Shown piece after piece: positions 14,118-28,503 of a stretch of DNA of 33,094 bases. This stretch comes from an uncultured Bacteroidales bacterium (lineage in GTDB: Bacteria; Bacteroidota; Bacteroidia; Bacteroidales; Bacteroidaceae), in assembly GCA_902779845.1 (NCBI GenBank), contig CACZCZ010000030.1:1-33094 (forward strand). Reading direction: 5' to 3'. The stretch's first letter is position 1. Each line of letters starts with the position of its first letter. Both the position numbers and the translations under genes were made by a program. The notes beneath the pieces were generated by a model that saw only the letters and a list, made by a program, of their open reading frames with translations, did not search any database and was not told where the DNA came from.

Positions 14118-15002
14118 ATGCTGCTGAAGGCCTATCTTGATTACCTCCGCTATGAGCGGGCCGCGTCTGAAAGGACGATATCGGAATATCAAGCCGACTT
14201 GAAAGCGTTCGAGTCGTTCTACAAGGGTCTTGACAGCGATCTTTCCTGGGAAACCATCGACACGGACATCGCCCGTGAGTGGGTGGTGGACATGATGGCA
14301 AAGGGACATAAGGCCACTTCTGTGCATCGTCGGCTGACGGCGTTGCGCTCGTGCTACAAGTTCCTGTACCGTCGCGGCTTCGTTGAGAAGGACCCGGTGC
14401 ACGCCATCACAGCGCCTAAGCGTGAACGGAGCCTGCCGGCTTTCATCCGTGAGGAGGACATGAATCGTCTGCTGGAGCAGGAGGGCATGTTCGAAGATTC
14501 CTTTGAAGGGCGGCGCGACCATCTGATCATAGCGATGTTCTACGAGACGGGCTTACGCCTGAGTGAACTTGTGGGACTGGATATGGTGGACGTGAACTGC
14601 ACGGCGGCGACGCTGAAGGTGACGGGAAAGGGTAACAAGCAAAGAGTGGTGCCATTCGGCGACTCGCTGCTACACCTTATTAATATATATATAGGTGAGC
14701 GCGGTCAACGGTCCTTGGAGGACGAGCGCCCGTTCTTTGTTTCGGATAAGGGCCGGCGGCTGGCGGCTGATGCTGTTCGACGGATGGTGCGCGACAAACT
14801 GTCGCTCGTGACGACGCAGCAGAAGCGCAGCCCTCACGTACTTCGCCACACCTTTGCCACCTCGATGTTGAATCACCATGCCGACTTGGAGTCGGTGAAG
14901 GAACTGCTGGGTCACGAGAGCCTGTCCACGACGGAGATCTACACCCACACGACCTTCGAGGAACTCAAGAAAGTGTATCAATCAGCCCATCCAAGGGCCT
15001 AA
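14118..15002 (+). CDS. xerC: Tyrosine recombinase XerC/XerD
   Basis: The 294-residue recombinase has an N-terminal SAM-like core-binding domain (about 1-88) and a C-terminal catalytic domain. All catalytic residues are present: Arg147 (YETGLRLSEL), Lys171 (VTGKGNKQRV), His240 and Arg243 (HVLRHTFATS), His266 (LLGHESLSTT) and the nucleophile Tyr275. Length and position match the chromosomal Xer proteins that resolve chromosome dimers at dif, not an element-borne integrase. Whether it is XerC or XerD cannot be settled from this window. TGAGGA precedes the ATG. It lies between rpsU and hpf as in other Bacteroidales. Confidence 0.92.
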   Translation: MLLKAYLDYLRYERAASERTISEYQADLKAFESFYKGLDSDLSWETIDTDIAREWVVDMMAKGHKATSVHRRLTALRSCYKFLYRRGFVEKDPVHAITAPKRERSLPAFIREEDMNRLLEQEGMFEDSFEGRRDHLIIAMFYETGLRLSELVGLDMVDVNCTAATLKVTGKGNKQRVVPFGDSLLHLINIYIGERGQRSLEDERPFFVSDKGRRLAADAVRRMVRDKLSLVTTQQKRSPHVLRHTFATSMLNHHADLESVKELLGHESLSTTEIYTHTTFEELKKVYQSAHPRA

Positions 15003-15036
15003 CCCTATTATTAACACCAAAACAAAGGAGGTTATT

Positions 15037-15333
15037 ATGGAAATCAAACTTCAGGCAATCCGATTCGAGCCTACGGAGAAACTTCAGGACTTCGTGCAGA
15101 AGAAAGTAGGAAAACTCGAGAAATTCAGCGATGAAATAAGAAAGGTAGAGGTGTCACTGAAGGTCGTCAAACCAGAGACGGCGATGAACAAGGAAGCATC
15201 CATCCGCGTGAACGTTGGAACGGAGCTTTTCGCCGAAAAAGTTTGCGACACATTTGAAGAAGCAATCGACAATTGTCTGGATGCATTGGTCAAACAGCTC
15301 CAGAAAAACAAGGAAAAACATCAGAATCGCTAA
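15037..15333 (+). CDS. hpf: Ribosome hibernation-promoting factor, short form
   Basis: The 98-residue protein of the HPF/RaiA family starts MEIKLQAIRFEPTEKLQDFV and shows the family beta-alpha-beta core (IRKVEVSLKVVKPETAMNKE, FAEKVCDTFEEAIDNCLDAL). It binds in the 30S decoding channel in stationary phase and promotes inactive ribosome dimers or blocks translation. The length is that of the short form without the C-terminal dimerisation domain. An unusually strong Shine-Dalgarno sequence (AAAGGAGG) lies 7 bp before the ATG, notable in a phylum where SD use is rare. Confidence 0.93.
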   Translation: MEIKLQAIRFEPTEKLQDFVQKKVGKLEKFSDEIRKVEVSLKVVKPETAMNKEASIRVNVGTELFAEKVCDTFEEAIDNCLDALVKQLQKNKEKHQNR

Positions 15334-15350
15334 AAAAACGCCAAAAAGTT

Positions 15351-15380
15351 TTTGCGGTTCAAAAATTATACCTACCTTTG
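15351..15380 (+). promoter_or_regulatory. Promoter of the tRNA-tuf unit
   Basis: TTTG (15351-15354), an 18-bp spacer and TACCTTTG (15373-15380). The 54-nt leader before the first tRNA can pair GCAGCCG with CGGCTGC. Confidence 0.7.
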
Positions 15381-15433
15381 CAGCCGTTTTCGAGATGGTT
15401 TGCTGTCCGGCAGCGGCTGCAGAGGCTCTTCAA

Positions 15434-15516
15434 GGGCGGATACCAGAGTGGCCAAATGGGGCAGACTGTAAATCTGCTGGCGCACGCCTTCGGTGGTTCG
15501 AATCCATCTCCGCCCA
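15434..15516 (+). tRNA. tRNA-Tyr (GTA)
   Basis: An 83-nt type II tRNA. Acceptor GGGCGGA (15434-15440) pairs with TCCGCCC (15509-15515). The anticodon loop CTGTAAA carries GTA, with a long variable arm and a TTCGAAT T-loop. CCA is not encoded (the discriminator A is followed by CCG). Confidence 0.96.
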
Positions 15517-15532
15517 CCGAACGAAGCAGAAC

Positions 15533-15605
15533 GCGGAAGTAGCTCAGTTGATAGAGCACTAGCCTTCCAAGCTGGGGGTCGCGGGTTTGAGCCCCGTCTT
15601 CCGCT
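15533..15605 (+). tRNA. tRNA-Gly (TCC)
   Basis: A 73-nt tRNA. Acceptor GCGGAAG (15533-15539) pairs with CTTCCGC (15598-15604). The anticodon loop CTTCCAA reads TCC. The 3' CCA is not encoded. Confidence 0.96.
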
Positions 15606-15625
15606 CAACGTTCGAAACGAAACTT

Positions 15626-15700
<75 letters not shown>

Positions 15701-15780
15701 CGGATGCCGGCTGGTGGCTGGCGACAAAAAGAAATAGTAACAACAGATCATTCAATAATCACCTTTAATAATAATTAGCT

Positions 15781-16965
15781 ATGGCTAAAGAAAAATTCGA
15801 AAGAACCAAACCGCATGTAAACATCGGTACAATTGGTCACGTCGATCACGGTAAGACTACCCTGACCGCCGCTATTACAACTGTTCTGGCTAAGAAGGGC
15901 CTCTCTGAGGTGAAGAGCTTCGACCAGATCGACAACGCTCCCGAGGAGAAGGAGCGTGGTATCACTATCAACACCGCTCACGTTGAGTACGAGACCGCAA
16001 AGCGTCACTATGCTCACGTGGACTGCCCGGGCCACGCCGACTATGTGAAGAACATGGTAACTGGTGCTGCTCAGATGGACGGTGCTATCATCGTGGTTGC
16101 TGCTACTGACGGTCCCATGCCTCAGACCCGTGAGCACATCCTGCTCGCCCGTCAGGTGAACGTTCCCCGTCTGGTGGTGTTCCTCAACAAGTGCGATATG
16201 GTCGAGGACGAGGAGATGCTCGAACTCGTTGAGATGGAAATGCAGGAGCTGCTCGCTGCCTACCAGTTCGAGGCTGAGACTCCTATCATCCGTGGTTCTG
16301 CCCTCGGCGCACTGAACGGTGTTCCCGAGTGGGAAGAGAAGGTGATGCAGCTGATGGACACCTGCGACGAGTGGATTCAAGAGCCCGTCCGCGATATCGA
16401 TAAGCCCTTCCTGATGCCTGTTGAGGACGTGTTCTCCATCACAGGTCGTGGTACTGTGGCTACCGGCCGTATCGAGACTGGTGTTGTCAAGGTTGGCGAC
16501 GAAGTCCAGATCCTCGGTCTCGGTGAGGACAAGAAGTCCGTCATCACCGGTGTTGAGATGTTCCGCAAGATCCTCGACGAGGGTGAAGCTGGCGACAACG
16601 TCGGTCTGCTCCTCCGCGGTATCGATAAGAACGAAGTGAAGCGTGGTATGGTTATCACCCACCCGGGTGTCATCAAGCCCCACAAGAAATTCAAGGCTTC
16701 TATCTATGTCCTGAAGAAGGAAGAGGGTGGCCGTCACACTCCGTTCGGCAACAAGTATCGTCCTCAGTTCTACCTCCGCACCATGGACTGCACGGGTGAG
16801 ATTCACCTCCCCGAAGGCACCGAGATGGTGATGCCTGGTGACAACGTGGAGATCACTGTTGAGCTCATCTACGCTGTTGCTCTGAACGTCGGTCTGCGCT
16901 TCGCTATCCGTGAGGGTGGTCGCACAGTCGGTTCCGGTCAGATCACTGAGATCCTCGACGATTAA
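15781..16965 (+). CDS. tuf: Elongation factor Tu
   Basis: The 394-residue GTPase brings aminoacyl-tRNA to the ribosome. The G motifs are intact: GHVDHGKT (19-26), DCPGHADY (about 81-88) and NKCDMVED (about 136-143), followed by the two beta-barrel domains ending [11 protein letters not shown]. Codon use is strongly biased, as expected for one of the most abundant proteins. It follows three tRNA genes by about 80 bp with no terminator between, so tRNAs and tuf are probably one transcript from the promoter at 15351-15380. Confidence 0.99.
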   Translation: MAKEKFERTKPHVNIGTIGHVDHGKTTLTAAITTVLAKKGLSEVKSFDQIDNAPEEKERGITINTAHVEYETAKRHYAHVDCPGHADYVKNMVTGAAQMDGAIIVVAATDGPMPQTREHILLARQVNVPRLVVFLNKCDMVEDEEMLELVEMEMQELLAAYQFEAETPIIRGSALGALNGVPEWEEKVMQLMDTCDEWIQEPVRDIDKPFLMPVEDVFSITGRGTVATGRIETGVVKVGDEVQILGLGEDKKSVITGVEMFRKILDEGEAGDNVGLLLRGIDKNEVKRGMVITHPGVIKPHKKFKASIYVLKKEEGGRHTPFGNKYRPQFYLRTMDCTGEIHLPEGTEMVMPGDNVEITVELIYAVALNVGLRFAIREGGRTVGSGQITEILDD

Positions 16966-17034
16966 AGAATCGGCTCTCATAGAAGCTATAGACTCTATAG
17001 ATACTATAGCAGCTATTGAAAGATGGATAAAAGG

Positions 17035-17061
17035 AGCCCCCGTTTTTGGGCGGGGGCTTCA
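17035..17061 (+). terminator. Hairpin after tuf (weak terminator or processing site)
   Basis: AGCCCCCG (17035-17042) pairs perfectly with CGGGGGCT (17051-17058), followed by TCATTT. The U tract is poor, and the tRNA-Trp gene starts 7 bp later without a visible promoter, so partial termination or processing is likely. CTATAG occurs three times just upstream (about 16985-17009), forming GCTATAG/CTATAGC. Confidence 0.5.
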
Positions 17062-17064
17062 TTT

Positions 17065-17137
17065 ACGGGAATAGCTCAGTTGGTAGAGCACTGGTCTCCA
17101 AAACCAGGTGTCGGGAGTTCGAGCCTCTCTTCCCGTG
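17065..17137 (+). tRNA. tRNA-Trp (CCA)
   Basis: Acceptor ACGGGAA (17065-17071) pairs with TTCCCGT (17130-17136). The anticodon stem CTGGT/ACCAG encloses CTCCAAA, anticodon CCA. The 3' CCA tail is not encoded. It sits between tuf and secE as in other Bacteroidales. Confidence 0.96.
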
Positions 17138-17156
17138 CTCCAAAAGATAAACATAT

Positions 17157-17348
17157 ATGTTCAAGAGATTTTATAACTATTGCAAGGAATCTTACGAAGA
17201 ACTCGTGCATAAGACCACTTGGCCCACGCGTTCGGAACTGTTCAACAGCGCGATTGTAGTATTATCTGCTTCCCTACTCATCGCGGTGGTCGTTTTCGTG
17301 ATGGATTTCTGTTTCCAGCATGTGATGGAACTCATCTATCCTAACTAA
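17157..17348 (+). CDS. secE: Preprotein translocase subunit SecE
   Basis: The 63-residue protein has the minimal bacterial SecE plan: an amphipathic N-terminal helix with the conserved KTTWPTRSEL (about 19-28) and one membrane helix (about 32-54, IVVLSASLLIAVVVFVMDF). SecE clamps SecY in the inner-membrane translocon. The ATG lies 19 bp after tRNA-Trp, and nusG starts 10 bp after its stop, so the three are probably co-transcribed. Confidence 0.95.
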   Translation: MFKRFYNYCKESYEELVHKTTWPTRSELFNSAIVVLSASLLIAVVVFVMDFCFQHVMELIYPN

Positions 17349-17358
17349 TTGGAGGCTT

Positions 17359-17913
17359 ATGGCAGCAACTCAGCAAATGCGTTGGTACGTTATGCGTGCC
17401 ATCAGCGGTAAGGAAGGAAAAGTTAAGGAGTACATTGACGCACAGGTTGCTCAAGGCGACTACGGCGACAAGGTCTCCCAAGTGCTTATTCCCAAGGAGA
17501 AGTATGTCGATGTTCGCAACGGCAAACGAATCGTGAAGGAACGCTGTCATCTCCCCGGTTACGTATTGGTAGAGTGTATCCTCGCAGGTGAAGTGCAGGG
17601 AATGCTGCGCAACACGCCTAATGTGCTGGGATTTCTTGGCGAGACGAAGGCCACAGACACCCCGCTCCCCATTCGTGAGGGCGAGATGAAGCGTCTGTTG
17701 GGCATCGTCGATGAGATGGCTGACGTACCCGAAGACATCCAGATCCCTTTCTTGGAGGGCGATGCTGTCAAGGTTACAGACGGTCCTTTCTCCGGTTTCG
17801 ATGCCGTCGTCGAGGAGGTCAACAACGAAAAGAAGAAGCTGAAGGTTTCGGTCAAGATCTTCGGGCGCAAAACACCGCTCGAACTCGGTTTCATGCAAGT
17901 CGCGAAGGAGTAA
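17359..17913 (+). CDS. nusG: Transcription termination/antitermination factor NusG
   Basis: The 184-residue protein begins RWYVMRAISGKEGKVKEYID, the NGN domain that binds the RNA polymerase clamp. It ends with a KOW domain (about 130-180, FLEGDAVKVTDGPFSGFDAV). It links polymerase to Rho or to ribosomal protein S10. A clear GGAGG Shine-Dalgarno precedes the ATG. The length is standard, without the insert domain of some other phyla. The rplK gene follows after 59 bp. Confidence 0.97.
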   Translation: MAATQQMRWYVMRAISGKEGKVKEYIDAQVAQGDYGDKVSQVLIPKEKYVDVRNGKRIVKERCHLPGYVLVECILAGEVQGMLRNTPNVLGFLGETKATDTPLPIREGEMKRLLGIVDEMADVPEDIQIPFLEGDAVKVTDGPFSGFDAVVEEVNNEKKKLKVSVKIFGRKTPLELGFMQVAKE

Positions 17914-17972
17914 GGCGATTGTTACACGTCAGAAACTGCGCATATACAATCAATTATTAATGAATCACAACA

Positions 17973-18410
17973 ATGGCTAAAGAAGTTGCTGGATTAATCA
18001 AACTACAGATTAAAGGAGGCGCTGCAAATCCATCACCCCCAGTAGGTCCCGCTCTCGGTTCCAAGGGTATTAACATCATGGATTTCTGCAAGGCATTCAA
18101 CGCCAGAACTCAGGATAAGGCCGGCAAGGTGCTCCCTGTGGTTATCACCTACTACACCGATAAGTCGTATGACTTCATCGTGAAGACTCCCCCCGTGGCT
18201 GTTCAGCTCATGGAGGCTGCCAAGGTAAAGGGTGGTAGCGCAGAGCCCAACCGCAAGAAGGTTGCCAGCATTACGTGGGATCAGGTGCGTGCCATCGCCA
18301 CCGACAAGATGCCCGACTTGAACTGCTTCACAGTGGAGTCGGCAATGAGATTGGTTGCAGGAACAGCCAGAAGTATGGGTATCACCGTTAAGGGCGACTT
18401 CCCCGCATAA
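17973..18410 (+). CDS. rplK: 50S ribosomal protein L11
   Basis: The 145-residue protein starts [20 protein letters not shown] and contains [20 protein letters not shown], the conserved N-terminal domain. The C-terminal rRNA-binding domain ends [11 protein letters not shown]11 forms the GTPase-associated centre with L10 and L7/L12 and is needed for RelA-type stringent sensing. It heads the rplKAJL-rpoBC series. No separate promoter is visible in the 59-bp gap after nusG. Confidence 0.98.
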   Translation: MAKEVAGLIKLQIKGGAANPSPPVGPALGSKGINIMDFCKAFNARTQDKAGKVLPVVITYYTDKSYDFIVKTPPVAVQLMEAAKVKGGSAEPNRKKVASITWDQVRAIATDKMPDLNCFTVESAMRLVAGTARSMGITVKGDFPA

Positions 18411-18431
18411 CAATTAAACTTCTATTGAACT

Positions 18432-19130
18432 ATGGCTAAATTGACAAAGAATCAAAAGCTGGTCGCAGAGAAGGTTGAAGCAGGGAAGGCATACACCCTT
18501 AAGGAAGCTTCACAACTGGTCAAGGACATCACCACGACCAAGTTTGATGCCTCTGTGGATATCGACGTGCGTCTGGGTGTTGACCCCCGCAAGGCCAACC
18601 AGATGGTCCGCGGCGTCGTATCGCTTCCCAACGGCACGGGTAAGGTTACCCGCGTGCTGTGTCTCTGCACCCCCGATCAGGAGGCTGCAGCTAAGGAGGC
18701 CGGTGCTGACTACGTAGGACTCGACGAGTATATTGACAAGATCAAAGGCGGCTGGACGGATATCGACGTCATCATCACCATGCCCTCCATCATGGGTAAG
18801 ATTGGTGCTCTCGGCCGTGTCCTCGGTCCCCGTGGCTTGATGCCTAACCCCAAGAGCGGCACTGTGACAATGAACGTTGCCCAGGCTGTGAAGGAGGTGA
18901 AGCAAGGTAAGATTGACTTCAAGGTTGACAAGACCGGTATCGTGCACGCTTCCATTGGCAAGGTGTCCTTCTCTGCTGAGAAGATCGCCGAGAACGCCAA
19001 GGAGTTCATCGCTACCATCATCAAGCTGAAGCCCGCCGCTGCGAAAGGCACTTATGTTAAGAGCATTTATCTTTCGAGTACGATGAGTCTCGGTGTCAAG
19101 ATCGACCCCAAGGCCGTTGAAGAAATCTAA
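18432..19130 (+). CDS. rplA: 50S ribosomal protein L1
   Basis: The 232-residue L1 protein has the signature region [20 protein letters not shown] (about 121-140) followed by [12 protein letters not shown]. It forms the mobile L1 stalk that helps move tRNA out of the E site. In other bacteria L1 represses its own operon by binding a leader that mimics its rRNA site; I could not identify such a leader upstream of rplK here. It lies 21 bp after rplK. Confidence 0.98.
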   Translation: MAKLTKNQKLVAEKVEAGKAYTLKEASQLVKDITTTKFDASVDIDVRLGVDPRKANQMVRGVVSLPNGTGKVTRVLCLCTPDQEAAAKEAGADYVGLDEYIDKIKGGWTDIDVIITMPSIMGKIGALGRVLGPRGLMPNPKSGTVTMNVAQAVKEVKQGKIDFKVDKTGIVHASIGKVSFSAEKIAENAKEFIATIIKLKPAAAKGTYVKSIYLSSTMSLGVKIDPKAVEEI

Positions 19131-19148
19131 TTTTAAGACGCTACAATC

Positions 19149-19682
19149 ATGAGAAAGGAAGATAAAGAACTCATTATCGCTCAACTTGGCGAAGTCCTCA
19201 AGACCTACCCCCATTTCTACCTCGTTGACGTCACCGGCATGGATGCAGCCCGCACCAGCGCTATGCGCCGCCAGTGCTTCAAGAGCGAGGTGAAGATGGT
19301 TGTCGTCAAGAACACGCTTCTCCATAAGGCTTTCGAAGCCAGCGAGATTGATTACTCACCCCTCTATGAAACGCTCAAGGGCACGACGGCAGTCATCTTC
19401 TCACAGGTGGCCAACGCTCCCGCTAAGATGTTGAAGGAATTCAACAGCAAGAACCCCAAGGGCGTGACGATCCCCGAACTGAAGGCAGCTTATGCTGAAG
19501 AGAGCTTCTACGTAGGAGCCGACCAGCTGGATGCCCTCGTTGCCATCAAGAGCAAGAGCGAAGTCATCGCAGAGATTGTGGCTATGCTGCAGTCCCCCAT
19601 GCAAGGCCTCGTTTCTGCACTCGAGTCTGGAGCCAACACCATCCACGGTGTCCTCGAGACCCTCGCCGAGAAGGGCGAATAA
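19149..19682 (+). CDS. rplJ: 50S ribosomal protein L10
   Basis: The 177-residue protein (MRKEDKELIIAQLGEVLKTY) has the L10 rRNA-binding domain with TSAMRRQCFKSEVKMVVVKN and a C-terminal helix (about 140-170) that carries the L7/L12 dimers. It starts only 18 bp after rplA, which leaves no room for the L10 leader found before rplJ in many bacteria. Regulation therefore probably acts at another place in the operon. Confidence 0.97.
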   Translation: MRKEDKELIIAQLGEVLKTYPHFYLVDVTGMDAARTSAMRRQCFKSEVKMVVVKNTLLHKAFEASEIDYSPLYETLKGTTAVIFSQVANAPAKMLKEFNSKNPKGVTIPELKAAYAEESFYVGADQLDALVAIKSKSEVIAEIVAMLQSPMQGLVSALESGANTIHGVLETLAEKGE

Positions 19683-19727
19683 TTATCAATTACTCCAAGT
19701 CAAACAAACAAAATCACATTTATTACT

Positions 19728-20108
19728 ATGGCAGATATCAAAGCAATCGCTGAAGAGTTGGTTAACTTGACAGTGAAAGAAGTAAACGAGTTGAAGAACC
19801 TCCTCAAGGAGGAATACGGTATTGAACCCGCAGCTGCTGCTGTGGCTGTTGCAGCTGGCCCCGCTGCTGCTGGTGCTGCTCCCGCTGCTGAGGAGAAGAC
19901 TGACTTCGACGTCATCCTCAAGAGCGCTGGCGCCGCTAAGCTTCAGGTCGTGAAGACTGTGAAGGAGGCTTGCGGTCTCGGTCTGAAGGAAGCTAAGGAG
20001 CTCGTTGACGGCGCTCCCAGCACACTGAAGGAAGGTATGCCCAAGGCAGACGCTGAGGCTCTGAAGAAGACCCTCGAGGAGGCTGGCGCAGAGATCGAGC
20101 TGAAGTAA
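19728..20108 (+). CDS. rplL: 50S ribosomal protein L7/L12
   Basis: The 126-residue protein has an N-terminal dimerisation helix domain (1-35), an Ala/Pro-rich hinge (about 37-60, [20 protein letters not shown]) and the factor-binding C-terminal domain ([20 protein letters not shown] to AGAEIELK). It recruits and activates translational GTPases. It is followed by a strong hairpin with T5 at 20141-20176, which should set its output above that of rpoB. Confidence 0.98.
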   Translation: MADIKAIAEELVNLTVKEVNELKNLLKEEYGIEPAAAAVAVAAGPAAAGAAPAAEEKTDFDVILKSAGAAKLQVVKTVKEACGLGLKEAKELVDGAPSTLKEGMPKADAEALKKTLEEAGAEIELK

Positions 20109-20140
20109 GCAACGATCCCGTAACCACTCGGACACAAACG

Positions 20141-20176
20141 GTAGAGAACTCTCTGGTAGAGAGTCCTCTACTTTTT
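20141..20176 (+). terminator. rplL-rpoB attenuator
   Basis: GTAGAGAACTCTCT (20141-20154) pairs with AGAGAGTCCTCTAC (20158-20171) at 13 of 14 positions around GGT, followed by T5. It looks like a full intrinsic terminator, yet no consensus promoter is visible between it and rpoB (20177-20301). Read-through, as at the rplL-rpoB junction of E. coli, is the likely way rpoBC are expressed. Confidence 0.8.
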
Positions 20177-20301
20177 GCGTCTAACAACAATAACAACGCC
20201 CGTTCCCCTTATTCTACAAGAATAAATCCCGGCCTGATGTGCTCTCATGAGCCTGTGGCCCTCTGGTGACGAAACAAATCAATACATCATATACAACATT
20301 A

Positions 20302-24111
<3,810 letters not shown>

Positions 24112-24134
24112 GAAGACTTTAAACAGAAATAGTT

Positions 24135-27100
24135 ATGCCTTACAAGAAAGATACAAAAGTCAAGAATAATTTCACCAAGATTACCATCGGACTGGCATCG
24201 CCCGAGGAAATCAAGGAGAATTCCTTTGGTGAGGTTCTCAAGCCAGAGACGATTAACTATCGTACCTACAAGCCCGAGCGCGATGGCCTCTTCTGCGAGC
24301 GCATATTCGGTCCTACGAAGGACTACGAGTGCCACTGCGGCAAGTATAAGCGCATCCGCTATAAGGGCATCGTCTGCGATCGTTGCGGTGTCGAGGTGAC
24401 CGAGAAGAAGGTCCGTCGCGAGCGCAGCGGACATATCGAGCTGGTAGTGCCTGTGGCTCACATCTGGTACTTCCGCAGCCTGCCCAACAAGATTGGTTAT
24501 CTGCTGGGTATGCCCACGAAGAAGCTTGATGCCGTCATCTACTACGAGCGCTATGTCGTCATCAATCCGGGTCCCTTCGAGAAGGAAGAGGACGAGAACC
24601 TGCATCTCGAGAAGTTCGACCTCCTCTCTGAGGAGGAGTACCTCGACCACCTCGACCATCTGCCCGTGGAGAATCAGTTCCTGCCCGACGATGACCCCAA
24701 CAAGTTCATTGCCAAGATGGGTGCCGAGGCCATCTATGACCTCCTCGTGGAACTCGACCTCGACAAGCTCAGCTATGAGCTGCGCGACCGTGCTGGCAGC
24801 GACACCGCCCAGCAGCGTAAGAACGAAGCACTGAAGCGTCTGCAGGTCGTGGAGAGCTTCCGCGCCAGCCGCGAAATCAACCGTCCCGAGTGGATGATCA
24901 TGAGGATGCTTCCTGTCATCCCGCCCGATTTGCGTCCTCTCGTGCCCCTGGATGGCGGCCGTTTTGCTACTTCCGACCTCAACGACCTCTATCGTCGTGT
25001 CATCATCCGCAACAACCGTCTGAAGCGCCTTATCGAGATCAAGGCTCCCGAAGTCATTCTCCGCAATGAGAAGCGTATGCTTCAGGAGGCTGTTGATAGC
25101 CTCTTCGACAACAGCCGCAAGAGCAGCGCCGTCAAGAGCGAGAGCAACCGCCCGCTGAAGTCCCTCAGCGACTCGCTGAAGGGTAAGCAGGGCCGCTTCC
25201 GTCAGAACCTCCTCGGTAAGCGCGTGGACTACTCCGCACGTTCTGTTATCGTCGTGGGTCCTGAACTCAATATGGGCGAGTGCGGTCTGCCGAAGCTGAT
25301 GGCTGCCGAGCTCTACAAGCCGTTCATCATCCGCAAGCTCATTGAGCGCGGCATCGTGAAGACGGTGAAGAGCGCTAAGAAGATTGTCGATCGCAAGGAT
25401 CCTGTCATCTGGGACATCCTCGAGCATGTCATGAAGGGCCATCCCGTGCTCCTCAACCGTGCTCCGACACTGCACCGTCTGGGTATCCAGGCCTTCCAGC
25501 CCAAGATGATCGAGGGTAAGGCCATCCAGCTCCACCCGCTCGCTTGTACGGCGTTCAACGCTGACTTCGACGGTGACCAGATGGCTGTGCACCTCCCCTT
25601 GAGCAACGAGGCTATCCTGGAGGCACAGATTCTGATGCTCCAGAGCCACAACATCCTGAACCCGGCCAATGGCGCTCCTATCACCGTGCCTTCCCAGGAT
25701 ATGGTGCTCGGTCTGTACTATATCACCAAGCTCCGTCCCGGTGCCAAGGGCGAAGGTCTCACCTTCTACGGTCCCGAGGAAGCTATCATTGCTTATAATG
25801 AACGTCGCGTAGATGTTCACGCTCCCGTGAAGGTCATCGTCAAGGATAAGCTTGAGGATGGCACCATCGGCAAGCGTATGGTGGAGACCTCCGTAGGTCG
25901 CGTCATCGTCAACGAGATCATCCCCGTGGAGGTCGGCTTCTTCAACGATGTCATCTCCAAGAAGACCCTCCGCGGCCTCATCACCGATGTCATCAAGACA
26001 GTGGGTGTGGCCAAGGCCTGCGCCTTCCTCGACGGTATCAAGAACCTCGGTTACAAGCTCGCCTATGACGGCGGCCTGTCCTTCAACCTTGGCGATATCA
26101 TCATCCCCGAGGAGAAGGCTGCCCTTGTGAAGCGCGGTAACGACGAAGTCGAGCGCATCATGGGCGACTACAACATGGGTTTCATCACCGACAAGGAGCG
26201 TTACAACCAGGTCATCGACGCTTGGACACACGTCAACAACGACCTCAGCGCCGTGCTGATGAAGACCATGCGCGAAGCCGACCAGGGCTTCAACGCCGTG
26301 TACATGATGCTTGACTCCGGTGCCCGTGGTAGTGCCGGTCAGATCTCACAGCTCTCAGGTATGCGTGGTCTGATGGCTAAGCCCCAGAAGGCCGGTGCCG
26401 AGGCACAGATCATCGAGAACCCGATTCTTTCGAACTTTAAGGAAGGCATGTCCGTGCTGGAGTACTTCATCTCTACTCACGGTGCCCGTAAGGGTCTTGC
26501 CGATACCGCTCTGAAGACTGCCGACGCAGGTTACCTCACACGTCGTCTGGTTGATGTCAGCCATGATGTCATCATCAACGAGGAGGACTGTGGCACGCTG
26601 CGTGGTCTCGTGTGCACCGCCCTCAAGAACGGCGACGAGGTCATCAGCTCGCTCTACGATCGCATCCTCGGTCGTGTCAGCGTTCATGACATCATCAACC
26701 CCTCCACCAACAAGCTCATCGTGGCTGCCGGCGAGGAGATCACCGAGGCTATTGCAGCCGAGATCGAGGCCAGCCCCATCGAGAGCGTCGAGATTCGTTC
26801 CGTGCTCACCTGCGAGAGCCGTCATGGCGTCTGCATGAAGTGCTACGGCCGCAACCTGGCAACAGCGCGTATGGTGCAGAAGGGTGAGGCCGTCGGTGTC
26901 ATCGCTGCTCAGTCTATCGGTGAACCTGGTACACAGCTGACACTGCGTACGTTCCACGCCGGTGGTGTGGCCGATAACGCTGCCGCCAACGCTACCATCA
27001 AGGCCAAGTATGACAGCAAGCTCGAGTTCGAGGAGCTGCGTACGGTGGACATCGTTGATGAGAGCGGTGCACCTGCCAAGATGGTCGTCGGTCGTCTGGC

Positions 27101-28427
27101 CGAGGTCCGCTTCGTGGATGTCAACACGGGCATCGTGCTCCTCACGCAGAACGTGCCTTACGGTTCTACGCTCTATAAGAAGGATGGCGAGAAGGTTTCC
27201 AAGGGCGATGTCATCGCCAAGTGGGACCCCTTCAACGCTGTCATCGTCACGGAGATGGCCGGTCGCGTCGAGTTCGAAGGTGTCATCGAAGGTGTCACCT
27301 ATCGTGTCGAGACCGACGATGCCACTGGTCTTCGCGAGCTCATCGTCATCGAGTCCAAGGATAAGACCAAGATTCCGCAGGCGCACATCGTCAGCGAGGA
27401 TGGCGAGCTGCTCCGCACTTATAACTTCCCCATCGGCGGTCACATCTCCATTGAGGACAAACAGACTGTCAAGGCAGGTGATGTCCTGGTGAAGATTCCG
27501 CGTGCCGTCGGCAAGGCTGGTGATATCACGGGCGGTCTGCCTCGTGTCACCGAGCTCTTCGAGGCCCGTAACCCGAGCAATCCCGCCATCGTCAGCGAAA
27601 TCGATGGCGAGGTCACCATGGGTAAGCTCAAGCGTGGTAACCGCGAAATCATCGTCACGCCCAAGAATGGCGAAGAGCGCCGCTATCTCGTGCCCCTCAG
27701 CAAGCAGATCCTGGTGCAGGAGAACGACTACGTTCGCGCTGGAACTCCCCTCTCCGATGGTGCCATCACGCCTGCCGACATTCTGGCTATCCAGGGTCCC
27801 ACGGCAGTGCAGGAGTACATCGTCAACGAGGTGCAGGATGTCTATCGTCTGCAGGGTGTGAAGATCAACGACAAGCACTTTGAGGTCATCGTACGTCAGA
27901 TGATGCGTAAGGTGCAGATCGACGAGCCAGGCGACACCCGCTTCCTTGAACAGCAGATTGTCGATAAGCTGGAATTTGCCGAGGAAAACGATCGCATCTG
28001 GGGCAAGAAAGTCGTCACCGACGCTGGCGACAGCGAGACGATGGTGGCTGGTATGATTGTCACAGCCCGCAAGCTGCGCGACGAGAACTCGTTGCTGAAA
28101 CGCCGCGACCTGCGTCCTGTTGAGGTGCGCGATGCCGTGCCTGCAACCTCTACGCAGATCCTGCAGGGTATCACGCGTGCCGCCCTCCAGACCAGTTCGT
28201 TCATGTCTGCCGCCTCCTTCCAGGAGACCACTAAGGTGCTCAACGAAGCTGCCATCAACGGTAAGAGCGACAGCCTCGAGGGCATGAAGGAGAATGTGAT
28301 CTGCGGTCACCTCATCCCTGCTGGTACAGGTCTGCGTGAGTTCGAGCGCATCGTCGTAGGCTCCAAGGAAGACTATGACCGCGTGCTTGCCAACCGCAAG
28401 GCCATCCTCGACTACGATATCGATTAA
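24135..28427 (+). CDS. rpoC: RNA polymerase beta prime subunit
   Basis: The 1430-residue subunit has the first zinc site with Cys66, 68, 81 and 84 ([15 protein letters not shown]), the catalytic magnesium loop [14 protein letters not shown] (about 475-488), the bridge-helix/trigger-loop region with [20 protein letters not shown], and the second zinc site (CGTLRG at about 818 with [16 protein letters not shown] at about 893-908). It forms the active centre and DNA clamp. A strong terminator ends the transcript 24 bp downstream. In many Bacteroidales ribosomal protein genes follow rpoC; here aroB does. Confidence 0.98.
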   Translation: MPYKKDTKVKNNFTKITIGLASPEEIKENSFGEVLKPETINYRTYKPERDGLFCERIFGPTKDYECHCGKYKRIRYKGIVCDRCGVEVTEKKVRRERSGHIELVVPVAHIWYFRSLPNKIGYLLGMPTKKLDAVIYYERYVVINPGPFEKEEDENLHLEKFDLLSEEEYLDHLDHLPVENQFLPDDDPNKFIAKMGAEAIYDLLVELDLDKLSYELRDRAGSDTAQQRKNEALKRLQVVESFRASREINRPEWMIMRMLPVIPPDLRPLVPLDGGRFATSDLNDLYRRVIIRNNRLKRLIEIKAPEVILRNEKRMLQEAVDSLFDNSRKSSAVKSESNRPLKSLSDSLKGKQGRFRQNLLGKRVDYSARSVIVVGPELNMGECGLPKLMAAELYKPFIIRKLIERGIVKTVKSAKKIVDRKDPVIWDILEHVMKGHPVLLNRAPTLHRLGIQAFQPKMIEGKAIQLHPLACTAFNADFDGDQMAVHLPLSNEAILEAQILMLQSHNILNPANGAPITVPSQDMVLGLYYITKLRPGAKGEGLTFYGPEEAIIAYNERRVDVHAPVKVIVKDKLEDGTIGKRMVETSVGRVIVNEIIPVEVGFFNDVISKKTLRGLITDVIKTVGVAKACAFLDGIKNLGYKLAYDGGLSFNLGDIIIPEEKAALVKRGNDEVERIMGDYNMGFITDKERYNQVIDAWTHVNNDLSAVLMKTMREADQGFNAVYMMLDSGARGSAGQISQLSGMRGLMAKPQKAGAEAQIIENPILSNFKEGMSVLEYFISTHGARKGLADTALKTADAGYLTRRLVDVSHDVIINEEDCGTLRGLVCTALKNGDEVISSLYDRILGRVSVHDIINPSTNKLIVAAGEEITEAIAAEIEASPIESVEIRSVLTCESRHGVCMKCYGRNLATARMVQKGEAVGVIAAQSIGEPGTQLTLRTFHAGGVADNAAANATIKAKYDSKLEFEELRTVDIVDESGAPAKMVVGRLAEVRFVDVNTGIVLLTQNVPYGSTLYKKDGEKVSKGDVIAKWDPFNAVIVTEMAGRVEFEGVIEGVTYRVETDDATGLRELIVIESKDKTKIPQAHIVSEDGELLRTYNFPIGGHISIEDKQTVKAGDVLVKIPRAVGKAGDITGGLPRVTELFEARNPSNPAIVSEIDGEVTMGKLKRGNREIIVTPKNGEERRYLVPLSKQILVQENDYVRAGTPLSDGAITPADILAIQGPTAVQEYIVNEVQDVYRLQGVKINDKHFEVIVRQMMRKVQIDEPGDTRFLEQQIVDKLEFAEENDRIWGKKVVTDAGDSETMVAGMIVTARKLRDENSLLKRRDLRPVEVRDAVPATSTQILQGITRAALQTSSFMSAASFQETTKVLNEAAINGKSDSLEGMKENVICGHLIPAGTGLREFERIVVGSKEDYDRVLANRKAILDYDID

Positions 28428-28450
28428 TCCCATTTACATCGTCATGATAG

Positions 28451-28491
28451 AGCGGTGCTTCGGACTTCGGAGCACCGCTTTTATATTTTTT
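28451..28491 (+). terminator. Terminator of the rpoBC operon
   Basis: AGCGGTGCT (28451-28459) pairs perfectly with AGCACCGCT (28471-28479), followed by T-rich sequence (TTTATATTTTTT). It separates rpoC from the aroB promoter. Confidence 0.88.
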
Positions 28492-28503
28492 AAGAGCACA
28501 TAT

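Noticed and set aside
15775-16980. Minus-strand open frame of 401 codons opposite tuf
   Set aside because: Antisense shadow of the highly biased tuf codons; the real tuf product is unambiguous.
19131-19148. L10-type autoregulatory leader before rplJ
   Set aside because: The gap is only 18 bp, too short for the known leader.
20266-20301. Upstream start adding 12 residues to RpoB
   Set aside because: Bacteroides RpoB starts at the position equivalent to 20302, and the extra residues have no family support.
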